DNA of 50,061 nucleotides from positions 1-50,061 of the forward strand of contig JAGHTW010000087.1 in the NCBI GenBank assembly GCA_018065145.1. The letters run 5' to 3'. The translations under genes were made by a program, and so were the position numbers. The notes beneath the pieces are model-generated. The model was not told the origin of the DNA and searched no databases. It saw only the letters and a list, made by a program, of their open reading frames with translations. Below are positions 27,367 to 36,199 of this stretch, piece by piece (within the stretch, counting starts at the first letter, position 1; each line of letters opens with the position of its first letter). The DNA comes from Candidatus Prevotella equi. Lineage in GTDB: Bacteria; Bacteroidota; Bacteroidia; Bacteroidales; Bacteroidaceae.

Positions 27367-28266
27367 TTACTGATATTCTTCGTCTCTAAACTTCTTTCTC
27401 ACCTTTCGTCCGCCTGGTTCTACGTCCGTGGTGACCCATTCGTTGGCACCTATCACGCTGCCTTTGCCGATTGTGATGCGTCCTAAGACGGTGGCGTTAC
27501 TATATACTATGACGTCGTCACCGAGAATCGGGTGGCGTGGTATTCCCTTGATAGGGTTGCCGTCGGCGTCAAGTGGGAATGAAAGAGCACCGAGAGTGAC
27601 ACCCTGGTACAGCTTCACATTGTTGCCGATGATACATGTGGCGCCGATTACTACGCCCGTTCCGTGGTCGATGGTGAAGTGGTGACCTATCTGTGCTGCA
27701 GGGTGTATGTCTATACCGGTCTCGGAATGCGCCAATTCACTTATCATACGTGGTATCAGTGGTACTCCCAGAAGGTGCAGTTCGTGCGCCAAGCGGTAGT
27801 TTGTCAAGGTGCGTATGACAGGGTAGCAACTGATAATCTCTCCAAAACTTGTTGCTGCTGGGTCGCCGTTGAATGCCGCTTCTACGTCTGTTGCGAGAAT
27901 CCTGCGTATCTCTGGCAGTCGGCGCACTATTTCCTCGGTTATCTCTTTTGCTTTTGCGCGAACATCCTCGATAGGTTGCTGTTCGTTGATGTCAAAGCAA
28001 AGTCCTGCCATGACTTGTTTCTTCAACAGGCGATAGAAGCGCTCTAAAGAAACACCGACATGATATTTGATGGTTTCCTGTGATACCTTTGATTGTCCGA
28101 AATAACCAGGGAAGAGTATTCCTCTTGCCAATTGTATTATTTCGTTTAATGCGTCGTTGGAAGGCAGTGGTACATTGTCGTGTACCTGGTGAAAAAGGCC
28201 TTTGAGACTATCCGCAGAGGATAGGTCGTCAACGACTTGGTTAATTGTGTTGTAAACGTTATTCAT
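27367..28266 (-). CDS. cysE: Serine O-acetyltransferase
   Basis: A 299-aa serine acetyltransferase (first step of cysteine synthesis, acetyl-CoA donor). The ATG at 28264-28266 is chosen because a longer reading to 28317 would start inside the promoter. The N-terminal helical domain precedes a left-handed beta-helix of hexapeptide repeats (GIDIHPAAQIGHHFTIDHGT, VVIGATCIIGNNVKLYQGV, DDVIVYSNATVLGRITIG) with the catalytic His/Asp pair in that coil. It is the first gene of the seven-gene unit ending at 18123. Confidence 0.92.
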   Translation of the reverse strand: MNNVYNTINQVVDDLSSADSLKGLFHQVHDNVPLPSNDALNEIIQLARGILFPGYFGQSKVSQETIKYHVGVSLERFYRLLKKQVMAGLCFDINEQQPIEDVRAKAKEITEEIVRRLPEIRRILATDVEAAFNGDPAATSFGEIISCYPVIRTLTNYRLAHELHLLGVPLIPRMISELAHSETGIDIHPAAQIGHHFTIDHGTGVVIGATCIIGNNVKLYQGVTLGALSFPLDADGNPIKGIPRHPILGDDVIVYSNATVLGRITIGKGSVIGANEWVTTDVEPGGRKVRKKFRDEEYQ

Positions 28267-28287
28267 TGTGTTTTTATAAATTTGCCA

Positions 28288-28318
28288 CAAAGTTACAAAA
28301 AAAATATTGAACAACAAA
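28288..28318 (-). promoter_or_regulatory. Promoter of the cysE operon
   Basis: On the minus strand TTTG (28318-28315), 19 bp, then TAACTTTG (28295-28288) match the Bacteroidetes consensus. The 5' leader to the chosen ATG is about 15-20 nt. Confidence 0.75.
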
Positions 28319-28430
28319 ATATTTACACCTTATTTAATTATAGTAAAATTTTTTAGGATTTTCGCAATTGTTAACGTATCTTAAAATCGGTGATTGTGGG
28401 ATGTTTGAAATTTAACATTTGCAGAATACT

Positions 28431-28562
28431 CGGACTATCGTTAAACTATGGCTCTGTAATCGTGCAACTTTTACACTGTAATAGTTGCACGATTACTGTG
28501 TAAAAGTTATGCGATTACCGTGTAAAAGTTGCACGATTACAATGCTATAGTTATGCTATATT
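28431..28562. repeat. Array B: six 22-bp palindromic modules
   Basis: Units begin at 28431, 28453, 28475, 28497, 28519 and 28541, all in 22-bp phase. The middle four are near-perfect: 3-nt spacers tct/act/tgt/cgt, then gtaa, an 11-nt core, then ttac. The cores are tcgtgcaactt, tagttgcacga, aagttatgcga and aagttgcacga. The first core is the reverse complement of the fourth, so modules occur in both orientations. The outer two units are degenerate. A perfect 14-bp inverted repeat spans 28456-28469 and 28483-28496. The array lies between the divergent cysE and purM promoters, more than 100 bp from each. The rest of 28267-28766 is AT-rich and shows nothing else beyond the promoters. Confidence 0.9.
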
Positions 28563-28712
28563 GTAAAGCATTGATAAACAATGATATATGGTTTTGTGGT
28601 TTTGGGTGAAAATGTTATGATTTTAGAAAACCCGGCTGAATATGGTAAAAATGCGCTGGTCATAAAAAATTAACATATTTAACCTTTGTTTACAATCGTA
28701 ATAATACTTATC

Positions 28713-28743
28713 TTTGCTGTTAGAAATATTTTTATTAACTTTG
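28713..28743 (+). promoter_or_regulatory. Promoter of the purM-lpx operon
   Basis: TTTG (28713-28716), a 19-bp spacer and TAACTTTG (28736-28743) fit the Bacteroidetes consensus exactly. The leader to the purM ATG at 28767 is about 18-20 nt. The promoter position excludes an upstream in-frame ATG at 28686. Confidence 0.8.
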
Positions 28744-28766
28744 CAGTCAAATATATAATAACACGT

Positions 28767-29930
28767 ATGGACAATAGATACATGATGCGCGGCGTAAGTG
28801 CCGCAAAAGAGGATGTGCATAACGCCATCAAGAACATCGATAAGGGAATTTTTCCTCAGGCTTTTTGTAAGATAATACCTGATATACTCGGCAATGATCC
28901 TGAGTATTGTAACATAATGCATGCTGATGGTGCCGGCACCAAGTCAAGCCTTGCCTATATGTATTGGAAGGAGACGGGCGACCTTTCTGTTTGGAAGGGT
29001 ATAGCACAGGATGCACTTATCATGAATACCGACGACCTGTTGTGCGTCGGTGCGGTTGATAATATTCTTGTCAGCAGCACTATCGGACGTAATAAGATGC
29101 TCGTTCCGGGAGAGGTTATCTCTGCAATCATCAATGGTACTGACGAACTTCTCAGCGAAATGCGTGAGATGGGAGTAGGAATATACGCTACTGGCGGTGA
29201 GACTGCTGACGTGGGCGACCTTACTCGTACCATTATCGTTGACTCTACCGTTACTTGCCGTATGAAGCGCAGTGACGTTATTGATAATGCCAATATCCGT
29301 CCTGGAGATGTTATCGTTGGTTTGGCAAGCTTTGGTCAGGCAACATACGAAAAGGAGTATAACGGCGGTATGGGCAGTAATGGTCTTACGTCTGCTCGTC
29401 ATGATGTGTTCTGCAAGTATTATGCAGAGAAATATCCTGAGTCATACGACCACGCTGTGCCAGAGGAACTCGTTTATTCTGGCGGCTGTAAGTTTGAGGA
29501 TGCCGTTGAGGGTTCTCCTGTTAATGCGGGTAAGCTGGTGCTTTCACCAACACGTACCTATGCTCCTGTCATCAAGAAGCTTCTCGATGAGATGCGTTCG
29601 GAGATTCATGGTATGGTGCATTGTACCGGTGGAGCGCAGACAAAGGTTCTTCACTTCGTCAATGACAACTGCCGCGTAATCAAGGATAATATGTTCCCTG
29701 TTCCACCTCTCTTCCGTCTTATCCATGAGCAGTCAGGCACTGACTGGAAGGAGATGTACAAGGTGTTCAATATGGGTCACCGTATGGAGATTTACGTATC
29801 ACCAGAACAGGCAGAGAAGGTTATCGCACTGAGCAAGAGCTTTAATATCGATGCACAGGTAATTGGTCACATCGAAGAGGGTAAGAAGTCGCTCACTATC
29901 AAGAGTGAGTATGGTGAATTTAATTATTAG
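28767..29930 (+). CDS. purM: Phosphoribosylformylglycinamidine cyclo-ligase (AIR synthase)
   Basis: A 387-aa AIR synthase, fifth step of de novo purine synthesis. The start MDNRYMMRGVSAAKEDVH is fixed by the promoter. Motifs are MHADGAGTKSSLAY, ALIMNTDDLLCVGA, YATGGETADVGDL and VHCTGGAQTKVLHF. It belongs to the Bacteroidetes PurM branch, which is somewhat longer than the E. coli enzyme. prfA follows after 14 nt. Confidence 0.93.
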   Translation: MDNRYMMRGVSAAKEDVHNAIKNIDKGIFPQAFCKIIPDILGNDPEYCNIMHADGAGTKSSLAYMYWKETGDLSVWKGIAQDALIMNTDDLLCVGAVDNILVSSTIGRNKMLVPGEVISAIINGTDELLSEMREMGVGIYATGGETADVGDLTRTIIVDSTVTCRMKRSDVIDNANIRPGDVIVGLASFGQATYEKEYNGGMGSNGLTSARHDVFCKYYAEKYPESYDHAVPEELVYSGGCKFEDAVEGSPVNAGKLVLSPTRTYAPVIKKLLDEMRSEIHGMVHCTGGAQTKVLHFVNDNCRVIKDNMFPVPPLFRLIHEQSGTDWKEMYKVFNMGHRMEIYVSPEQAEKVIALSKSFNIDAQVIGHIEEGKKSLTIKSEYGEFNY

Positions 29931-29944
29931 TCTCGGGCTACTAT

Positions 29945-31045
29945 ATGGATATATTACAGAAACTTGATGGCCTGGAGGCTCGATATGAAGAAGTTACTAC
30001 GCTGATTACAGACCCTTCGGTGATTGCTGATCAGCAGAGATTCGTGAAGTTGACAAGGGAATATAAGGACCTTGGAGACATCATGGATATAAGAAAGCGT
30101 TATATCAACTGTCTTGACGCAATAAGTGAGGCAAAGGATATCATTATGAACGAGCAGGACCCTGACATGAAGGAGATGGCGCGTGAACAGCTCAGCGAGA
30201 ATGAGGCTGCACTGCCTGGACTTGAGGAAGAGGTGAAGATAGCTCTCATACCAAAGGATCCAGAGGATGCAAAGAACGTGCAGATGGAGATTCGTGCTGG
30301 TACAGGTGGCGACGAAGCTTGTCTCTTCGCCGGTGACTTGTTCAATATGTATAAGCGTTTCTGCGAGTCAAAGGGCTGGAGCCTTAGCGTGACAGACGCT
30401 AACGAAGGTGCCGTGGGTGGATTCAAAGAGATAGACTTTGCGGTAAGCGGAGACAACGTTTATGGCGTGTTGAAGTATGAGTCAGGCGTGCATCGCGTAC
30501 AGCGAGTGCCTGTCACGGAGTCAAACGGACGCATGCAGACGAGTGCTGCTACGGTAGCCGTGCTGCCAGAGGCTGATCCTTTCGAGGTGACAATCAACGA
30601 AGGAGAGATAAAGTGGGATACATTCCGCTCTTCTGGTGCTGGTGGTCAGAACGTAAACAAGGTAGAGTCTGGTGTTCGTGCACGATATATGTGGAAGAAC
30701 CCTAATACGGGTGAGACAGAGGAAATCCTCATAGAGTGTACGGAGACACGTGACCAGCCAAAGAATAAGGAGCGTGCTCTCGCACGTCTGCGTACGTATA
30801 TATACGATAAGGAGCATCAAAAGTATGTCGATGACATAGCAAACCGTCGTAAGAGCCTTGTATCAACAGGCGATAGAAGCGCAAAGATACGTACATATAA
30901 CTTCCCTCAGGGACGTGTGACGGACCATCGAATCGGTTTTACAACGCATGACCTCAGCGGTTTCCTCGGTGGTGACATACAACAGATGATTGATGCTCTT
31001 ACCGTTGCAGAGAACGCAGAGAGAATGAAGGAGGCTGAACTTTAA
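29945..31045 (+). CDS. prfA: Peptide chain release factor 1
   Basis: A 366-aa class I release factor that reads UAG and UAA. The recognition motif PxT is PVT at residues 189-191, which distinguishes RF1 from RF2 (SPF). The peptidyl-hydrolysis motif GGQ is at residues 233-235 (SSGAGGQNVNKVESGV), the same numbering as E. coli RF1. It is complete at both ends. A short AT-rich tandem repeat follows the stop. Confidence 0.97.
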   Translation: MDILQKLDGLEARYEEVTTLITDPSVIADQQRFVKLTREYKDLGDIMDIRKRYINCLDAISEAKDIIMNEQDPDMKEMAREQLSENEAALPGLEEEVKIALIPKDPEDAKNVQMEIRAGTGGDEACLFAGDLFNMYKRFCESKGWSLSVTDANEGAVGGFKEIDFAVSGDNVYGVLKYESGVHRVQRVPVTESNGRMQTSAATVAVLPEADPFEVTINEGEIKWDTFRSSGAGGQNVNKVESGVRARYMWKNPNTGETEEILIECTETRDQPKNKERALARLRTYIYDKEHQKYVDDIANRRKSLVSTGDRSAKIRTYNFPQGRVTDHRIGFTTHDLSGFLGGDIQQMIDALTVAENAERMKEAEL

Positions 31046-31048
31046 TGC

Positions 31049-31097
31049 AATTCATAATGCATAATTCATAATGCATAATTTATAATGCTTAATGCAT
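31049..31097. repeat. 14-bp AT-rich tandem repeat between prfA and pyrF
   Basis: AATTCATAATGCAT occurs twice exactly (31049-31062, 31063-31076), then as AATTTATAATGCTT (31077-31090), then a shortened copy. It fills most of the 73-nt gap inside the operon. The copies are partly self-complementary (ATGCAT). No function is evident. Confidence 0.85.
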
Positions 31098-31118
31098 AAA
31101 TTTTAATCAAGAATAAAT

Positions 31119-31949
31119 ATGACACGAGCAGAACTTGTTAACCAGATATTCCAGAAGAAGTCTTTCCTTTGTGTAGGACTTGATGTAGATCTTAATAAGG
31201 TGCCAAAGCATCTGTTGCAGGAAGAGGACCCTATCTTCGCCTTCAACAAGGCTATCATTGACGCAACAGCGCCTTATTGCGTTGCTTACAAACCAAACCT
31301 CGCCTTCTATGAGGCATATGGCGTAAAGGGACTTATCTCTTTCGAGAAGACGGTGAAGTATATCCAGGAGAATTATCCTGAGCAGTTCATCATTGCAGAC
31401 GCTAAGCGCGGCGACATTGGCAACACATCAAAGATGTATGCACAGACATTCTTTGGCGAATATAAGGTTGACGCACTGACCGTTGCACCATACATGGGCG
31501 AGGATAGCGTAGTGCCATTCCTGTCATACGAGGCAGAGAAGAAGCCATGGGTGATACTTCTTGCTCTGACATCAAACAAGGGTTCTTTTGACTTCCAGCA
31601 GACAACGGACACAGAGGGACAGCGCCTCTTTGAGAAGGTGATAAAGAAGAGTCAGGAGTGGGGAACGCCTGATAACCTGATGTATGTCGTTGGCGCTACA
31701 AGAGGTGAGATGTTCAAGGATATCCGTAAGGTGGCTCCACAGCATTTCCTCCTCGTGCCAGGCGTTGGAGCACAGGGCGGCTCACTGCAGGATGTGTGCC
31801 AGTATGGTATTATAAAGGAATGCGGACTGTTGGTGAACTCAAGCCGCGGCATCATCTTTGCTGACAATACAGAGAACTTTGCCGCTGTCGCTGCAGAGAA
31901 GGCTAAGGAACTGCAGGAGCAGATGGCAGTAGAACTCGCTAAATTGTAA
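31119..31949 (+). CDS. pyrF: Orotidine 5'-phosphate decarboxylase (PyrF type 2)
   Basis: A 276-aa OMP decarboxylase, last step of UMP synthesis. The catalytic block is [32 protein letters not shown] at the N-terminus and [13 protein letters not shown] near the phosphate site are also diagnostic. The length and a longer insert mark the type 2 subfamily. lpxD starts 10 nt downstream. Confidence 0.96.
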   Translation: MTRAELVNQIFQKKSFLCVGLDVDLNKVPKHLLQEEDPIFAFNKAIIDATAPYCVAYKPNLAFYEAYGVKGLISFEKTVKYIQENYPEQFIIADAKRGDIGNTSKMYAQTFFGEYKVDALTVAPYMGEDSVVPFLSYEAEKKPWVILLALTSNKGSFDFQQTTDTEGQRLFEKVIKKSQEWGTPDNLMYVVGATRGEMFKDIRKVAPQHFLLVPGVGAQGGSLQDVCQYGIIKECGLLVNSSRGIIFADNTENFAAVAAEKAKELQEQMAVELAKL

Positions 31950-31959
31950 TTGAGAAGTG

Positions 31960-33009
31960 ATGGAATTCAAAGCACAACAGATAGCAGAACTGATACAGGG
32001 ACGCGTAGAGGGTAATCCTGAAGCTACCGTTAATACCTTTGCCAAGATAGAAGAGGGTAAGCCGGGCGCTATATCGTTTCTTGCTAATACAAAATACATT
32101 AGCTATATATACGAGACAGAGTCTAGTGTAGTACTCGTTGATGAGTCATTGCAACTGGATAAACCGGTAAAGGCAACGCTGATAAGGGTGAAGAGCGCAT
32201 ACGAAGCAGTGGCAAAACTGTTGCAGATGTATGAGTCTATGAAGCCAAAACTGAAGGGTATTGACTCACTCGCATTCATACATCCAACAGCAAAAATAGG
32301 AAAGGATTGCTATATCGGTCCGTTCGTGGCTATTGGTCCTAACGTGGAAATTGGTGATGGATGTGTTTTCCACCCACATGTGACAATAGGACGTAACGCA
32401 AAGGTGGGCAACAACACTGAGATATACAGCAATGCAGTGATTTATCACGACTGTAAGGTGGGTAATAACTGTATTCTTCATGCTGGTTCCGTTATCGGTG
32501 CTGATGGATTCGGATTCGCTCCTTCGGCTAATGGCTATGACAAGATACCGCAGATTGGTATCGTAACCATTGAGGATAATTGCGAAATAGGTGCTAATAC
32601 CTGCGTTGACCGTTCTACAATGGGTAGCACTTACATACGAAAGGGCGTGAAGTTGGACAACCTCGTGCAGATAGCGCACAACTGTGAGATAGGTGCTAAC
32701 ACCGTAATGTCTGCACAAGTGGGCGTGGCTGGTAGCGCAAAGGTAGGCGAATGGTGTATGTTTGGCGGACAGGTAGGTATTGCCGGACATATTACAATAG
32801 GCGATAAGGTGCAGCTCGGCGCACAGTCTGGCGTGCCAAGCTCGCTGGAAAGCGGACAGTCGCTTATCGGTACTCCACCAACTACATTAACAAACTATTT
32901 CCGTTCGCAGTCTATTGTTAAACGTCTGCCTGACATGTATCGTCAGATGAATGAGATGCAGAAGACTATCAACGAACTGCAAGCGAAGATTGCTGAACTG
33001 ACAAAGTAA
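31960..33009 (+). CDS. lpxD: UDP-3-O-(3-hydroxyacyl)glucosamine N-acyltransferase
   Basis: A 349-aa LpxD, third step of lipid A synthesis. The N-terminal uridine-binding domain ([32 protein letters not shown]) precedes a left-handed beta-helix of hexapeptide repeats. The catalytic His lies in the [19 protein letters not shown] region. A C-terminal helix ([19 protein letters not shown]) closes it. The ATG at 31960 is taken; a GTG 3 nt upstream is in frame. lpxC/fabZ follows after 70 nt with no promoter I can support. Confidence 0.96.
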   Translation: MEFKAQQIAELIQGRVEGNPEATVNTFAKIEEGKPGAISFLANTKYISYIYETESSVVLVDESLQLDKPVKATLIRVKSAYEAVAKLLQMYESMKPKLKGIDSLAFIHPTAKIGKDCYIGPFVAIGPNVEIGDGCVFHPHVTIGRNAKVGNNTEIYSNAVIYHDCKVGNNCILHAGSVIGADGFGFAPSANGYDKIPQIGIVTIEDNCEIGANTCVDRSTMGSTYIRKGVKLDNLVQIAHNCEIGANTVMSAQVGVAGSAKVGEWCMFGGQVGIAGHITIGDKVQLGAQSGVPSSLESGQSLIGTPPTTLTNYFRSQSIVKRLPDMYRQMNEMQKTINELQAKIAELTK

Positions 33010-33079
33010 GGATAGTAACATAACAAACGAGTGTTACACCTTATTTATATATATAGAACAACAACCATACATTGAAAAT

Positions 33080-34465
33080 ATGACAAAACAGAACACACTG
33101 AAGGGTAGTTTCTCACTCTGCGGCAAGGGTCTTCATACAGGACTTAGCCTCACCGTGACATTTAACCCAGCAGCAGAGAACACAGGATATAAGATACAGC
33201 GTATTGACTTGGAAGGCATGCCAATTATTGATGCTGTGGCAGAGCACGTAGTTGATACACAACGTGGTACTGTACTCGGTAAGGGAGATGTACGTGTGAG
33301 TACTGTAGAGCATGCTTTATCAGCATTGTACGCCATGGGTATTGATAACTGTCTCATACAGGTCAATGGACCAGAGTTCCCAATACTTGACGGTAGCGCT
33401 ATAAAGTATGTTGAGAAAATCAAAGAAGTGGGAATACAGGAGCAGAATGCACCTAAGGATTACTACATCATACGCAAGAAGATGGAAGTGAAGGATGAGG
33501 CAACAGGCTCTTGCATCACTATTCTTCCTGATGAGGAGTTCTCTATCACGGCAATGTGTTCGTTTGATTCTAAGATTATCAATTCGCAGTTTGCGACTAT
33601 TGATAATATGGATAAATATACTCAGGAAATAGCTTCGGCACGTACCTTCGTCTTTGTACGTGACATTATGCTACTCCTGCAGGCTGGACTTATTAAGGGA
33701 GGTGACCTCGATAATGCTATCGTAATCTATGAGAACGAACAGTCACAGGAAAACATAGACAAGATATGTGATACTCTCGGATACGAGCATATCGATGCTA
33801 AGAAACTGGGTTACCTGCAGCATAAGCCACTGTCATGGGAGAATGAGTGTACTCGTCATAAGCTCCTTGATATCATCGGTGATATGGCTCTTATAGGAAA
33901 GCCTCTCAAGGGACGTATCATTGCAACACGTCCTGGTCATACCGTGAATAATAAGTTCGCTCGTATGATGAGACAGGAGATACGCAAGCATGAGATACAG
34001 GCTCCGGTGTATGATCCTAACCAGGCTCCAATACTTGATGTAAACCGTATTCGCGAAGTACTGCCACACCGCTATCCTATGCAGCTCGTTGATAAGGTGA
34101 TAAGCATCAGTGGTACTACCATCGTTGGTGTAAAGAATGTTACATCCAACGAGCCTTTCTTCCAGGGACACTTCCCTACAGAGCCTGTAATGCCAGGTGT
34201 GCTCATGATTGAGGCTATGTCACAGTGTGGAGGATTGCTCGTACTTAATACTCTTGATGAACCAGAACGCTATTCTACATACTTCCTGAAAATTGATAAC
34301 GTGAAGTATCGCAAGAAGGTTGTGCCTGGTGATACACTTATCTTTAAGGTTGAGCTGCTTGCTCCTGTGCGTCATGGTATATCTACTATGCAAGGATATA
34401 TTTTCGTTGGTGATCAGTTGGTTGCTGAAGCACAGTTTACTGGACAGATAATAAAGAATAAGTAA
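33080..34465 (+). CDS. lpxC/fabZ: Bifunctional UDP-3-O-acyl-GlcNAc deacetylase / 3-hydroxyacyl-ACP dehydratase
   Basis: A 461-aa fusion characteristic of Bacteroidetes. The LpxC part (about 1-300) removes the acetyl group in the committed step of lipid A synthesis: SLCGKGLHTG at the start, Zn-ligand His78 in STVEHALSALYAMG, and CTRHKLLDIIGDMALIG with the later His/Asp. The FabZ part (about 315-461) has LPHRYPMQLVDKV and the active-site His and Glu in GHFPTEPVMPGVLMIEAMSQ. The two activities compete for and supply the hydroxyacyl-ACP pool. It lies between lpxD and lpxA. Confidence 0.97.
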   Translation: MTKQNTLKGSFSLCGKGLHTGLSLTVTFNPAAENTGYKIQRIDLEGMPIIDAVAEHVVDTQRGTVLGKGDVRVSTVEHALSALYAMGIDNCLIQVNGPEFPILDGSAIKYVEKIKEVGIQEQNAPKDYYIIRKKMEVKDEATGSCITILPDEEFSITAMCSFDSKIINSQFATIDNMDKYTQEIASARTFVFVRDIMLLLQAGLIKGGDLDNAIVIYENEQSQENIDKICDTLGYEHIDAKKLGYLQHKPLSWENECTRHKLLDIIGDMALIGKPLKGRIIATRPGHTVNNKFARMMRQEIRKHEIQAPVYDPNQAPILDVNRIREVLPHRYPMQLVDKVISISGTTIVGVKNVTSNEPFFQGHFPTEPVMPGVLMIEAMSQCGGLLVLNTLDEPERYSTYFLKIDNVKYRKKVVPGDTLIFKVELLAPVRHGISTMQGYIFVGDQLVAEAQFTGQIIKNK

Positions 34466-34482
34466 TTATAATACGTCAACTT

Positions 34483-35256
34483 ATGGCAAATCAGATAAGC
34501 CCGATGGCATTCGTGCATCCGGACGCTAAACTTGGAGATAATAATATAATAGGTCCTTTCTGCTATATCGACGCTGATGTGGTGATTGGAGATAACAACG
34601 TTATGCAGAATAGCGTTACTCTTAATCAGGGTACACGCATGGGTTCTAATAATGAGATATTTCCTGGTGCCAGTATCAGTACGAAACCACAGGACCTGAA
34701 GTTCCGTGGTGAGGTGACGACTTGCCAGATAGGTGATAATAACTCCATAAGAGAGAATGTTACCATCAGCCGCGGTACAGCATCAAAGGGTACTACCATA
34801 GTAGGTAATAACAATCTGCTTATGGAGAATATGCATGTGGCTCACGATTGTGTAATCGGTAATTACTGTATCATAGGTAATTCAACAAAGTTTGCCGGTG
34901 AGGTCGTTGTTGATGATTGCGCTATAATATCAGCAGAGGTGCTGGTTCATCAGTTTGTACATATCGGTGGTTATGTGATGGTGCAGGGCGGTAGCCGTAC
35001 ATCACAGGATATTCCACCGTACGTTATTGCCGGAAAGGAACCAATACGCTTTGCTGGCCTTAATCTCATAGGACTGCGTCGCCGTGGTTTCAGTAATGAG
35101 ACAATAGTCGCTATACGTGAAGCATATAATACGATATACTCAAAGGGCATCATAAAGGAAGGTATTGAAGAAGTGAAACTCACTATGGAGATAACGCCTG
35201 AGATAAAGTATGTCCTCGATTTTATTGAAACAGCAGAGAGAGGTATCATTAGATAA
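34483..35256 (+). CDS. lpxA: UDP-N-acetylglucosamine O-acyltransferase
   Basis: A 257-aa LpxA, first step of lipid A synthesis. Hexapeptide repeats start AFVHPDAKLGDNNIIGPFCY. The catalytic His is in ENMHVAHDCVIGNYCI, and GLNLIGLRRRGFSNETI starts the helical C-terminal domain. The stop overlaps the miaA start by one base (TAATG). Confidence 0.97.
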   Translation: MANQISPMAFVHPDAKLGDNNIIGPFCYIDADVVIGDNNVMQNSVTLNQGTRMGSNNEIFPGASISTKPQDLKFRGEVTTCQIGDNNSIRENVTISRGTASKGTTIVGNNNLLMENMHVAHDCVIGNYCIIGNSTKFAGEVVVDDCAIISAEVLVHQFVHIGGYVMVQGGSRTSQDIPPYVIAGKEPIRFAGLNLIGLRRRGFSNETIVAIREAYNTIYSKGIIKEGIEEVKLTMEITPEIKYVLDFIETAERGIIR

Positions 35257-36191
35257 TGGTTGATAACCTTGTTGTCATAACAGGCCCTACGGGTGTTGGT
35301 AAGACAGAACTCTGCCTGACTGTGGCAGAATATTTTGCTACAGACATCATAAATGCCGACTCAAGACAAATATTCGCAGAGATACCAATAGGAACTGCCG
35401 CACCTACTGCAGAACAACGGCAGAGGGTGCGGCATCACTTTGTTGCAACACATCATATTGGCGATTACTATTCTGCTTCAATTTACGAAGAAGATGTGAT
35501 GAGGTTGCTGAAAGAAAAAGAGGGTAGGGTAGCGCTATTGTCCGGTGGTAGCATGATGTATATTGATGCTGTGTGTAATGGTATTGATGAGATTCCTACC
35601 GTGGATGAAAAAACACGCGAATGGATGAAACAACGTCTTGCTGACGAAGGATTGACAGCGTTGGTTGATGAGTTGAAACGAATGGACCCAAAGCATTGGG
35701 AGGAAGTGGATAAGAATAATCCACGGCGAGTGGTTCATGCGCTGGAGATTTGTCATATGACAGGAAAGCCTTATTCTTCCTTTCGTACTGGAGAAAAGAA
35801 AAAGAGACCTTTTAATATAATAAAGATAGGACTGACACGCGATAAGGTCTTAAAAGTGAAGAGAGGACAGGTGATAGCTGATCACTCTGAGCTTTATGAA
35901 AGAATAAATGACCGTGTGTTACAGATGGTCGAACAGGGATTGCTTGATGAGGCAAAAAGCGTTCAAAGTAAGAGAGGTGAGAGTGCTTTGAATACTATAG
36001 GATATAAAGAGATATTCAAATATCTTGATGGTGATATACCATTTGAAGAGGCTGTAAGACAGATACAAAGTAATTCAAGAGAATATGCCCGTAAGCAATT
36101 GACGTGGTATAAACGCGATAGAGAAATGGCGTGGTTTCATCCTAATCAGACAGACGAAATCATTGCTTATATAGAAAAGAACCTTAAATGA
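35256..36191 (+). CDS. miaA: tRNA dimethylallyltransferase
   Basis: A 311-aa enzyme that adds an isopentenyl group to A37 of tRNAs reading U-starting codons. The P-loop is ITGPTGVGKTEL at the N-terminus, followed by INADSRQIFAEIPIGTAAPT, GGSMMYIDAVCNGID and NPRRVVHALEI. The length is normal. It overlaps lpxA by one base, and the PBP gene follows after 8 nt. Confidence 0.96.
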   Translation: MVDNLVVITGPTGVGKTELCLTVAEYFATDIINADSRQIFAEIPIGTAAPTAEQRQRVRHHFVATHHIGDYYSASIYEEDVMRLLKEKEGRVALLSGGSMMYIDAVCNGIDEIPTVDEKTREWMKQRLADEGLTALVDELKRMDPKHWEEVDKNNPRRVVHALEICHMTGKPYSSFRTGEKKKRPFNIIKIGLTRDKVLKVKRGQVIADHSELYERINDRVLQMVEQGLLDEAKSVQSKRGESALNTIGYKEIFKYLDGDIPFEEAVRQIQSNSREYARKQLTWYKRDREMAWFHPNQTDEIIAYIEKNLK

Positions 36192-36199
36192 AATAATAT

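Noticed and set aside
28686..28766. N-terminal extension of purM (27 residues from an upstream ATG)
   Set aside because: It covers the promoter (28713-28743) and encodes a hydrophobic stretch absent from PurM proteins.
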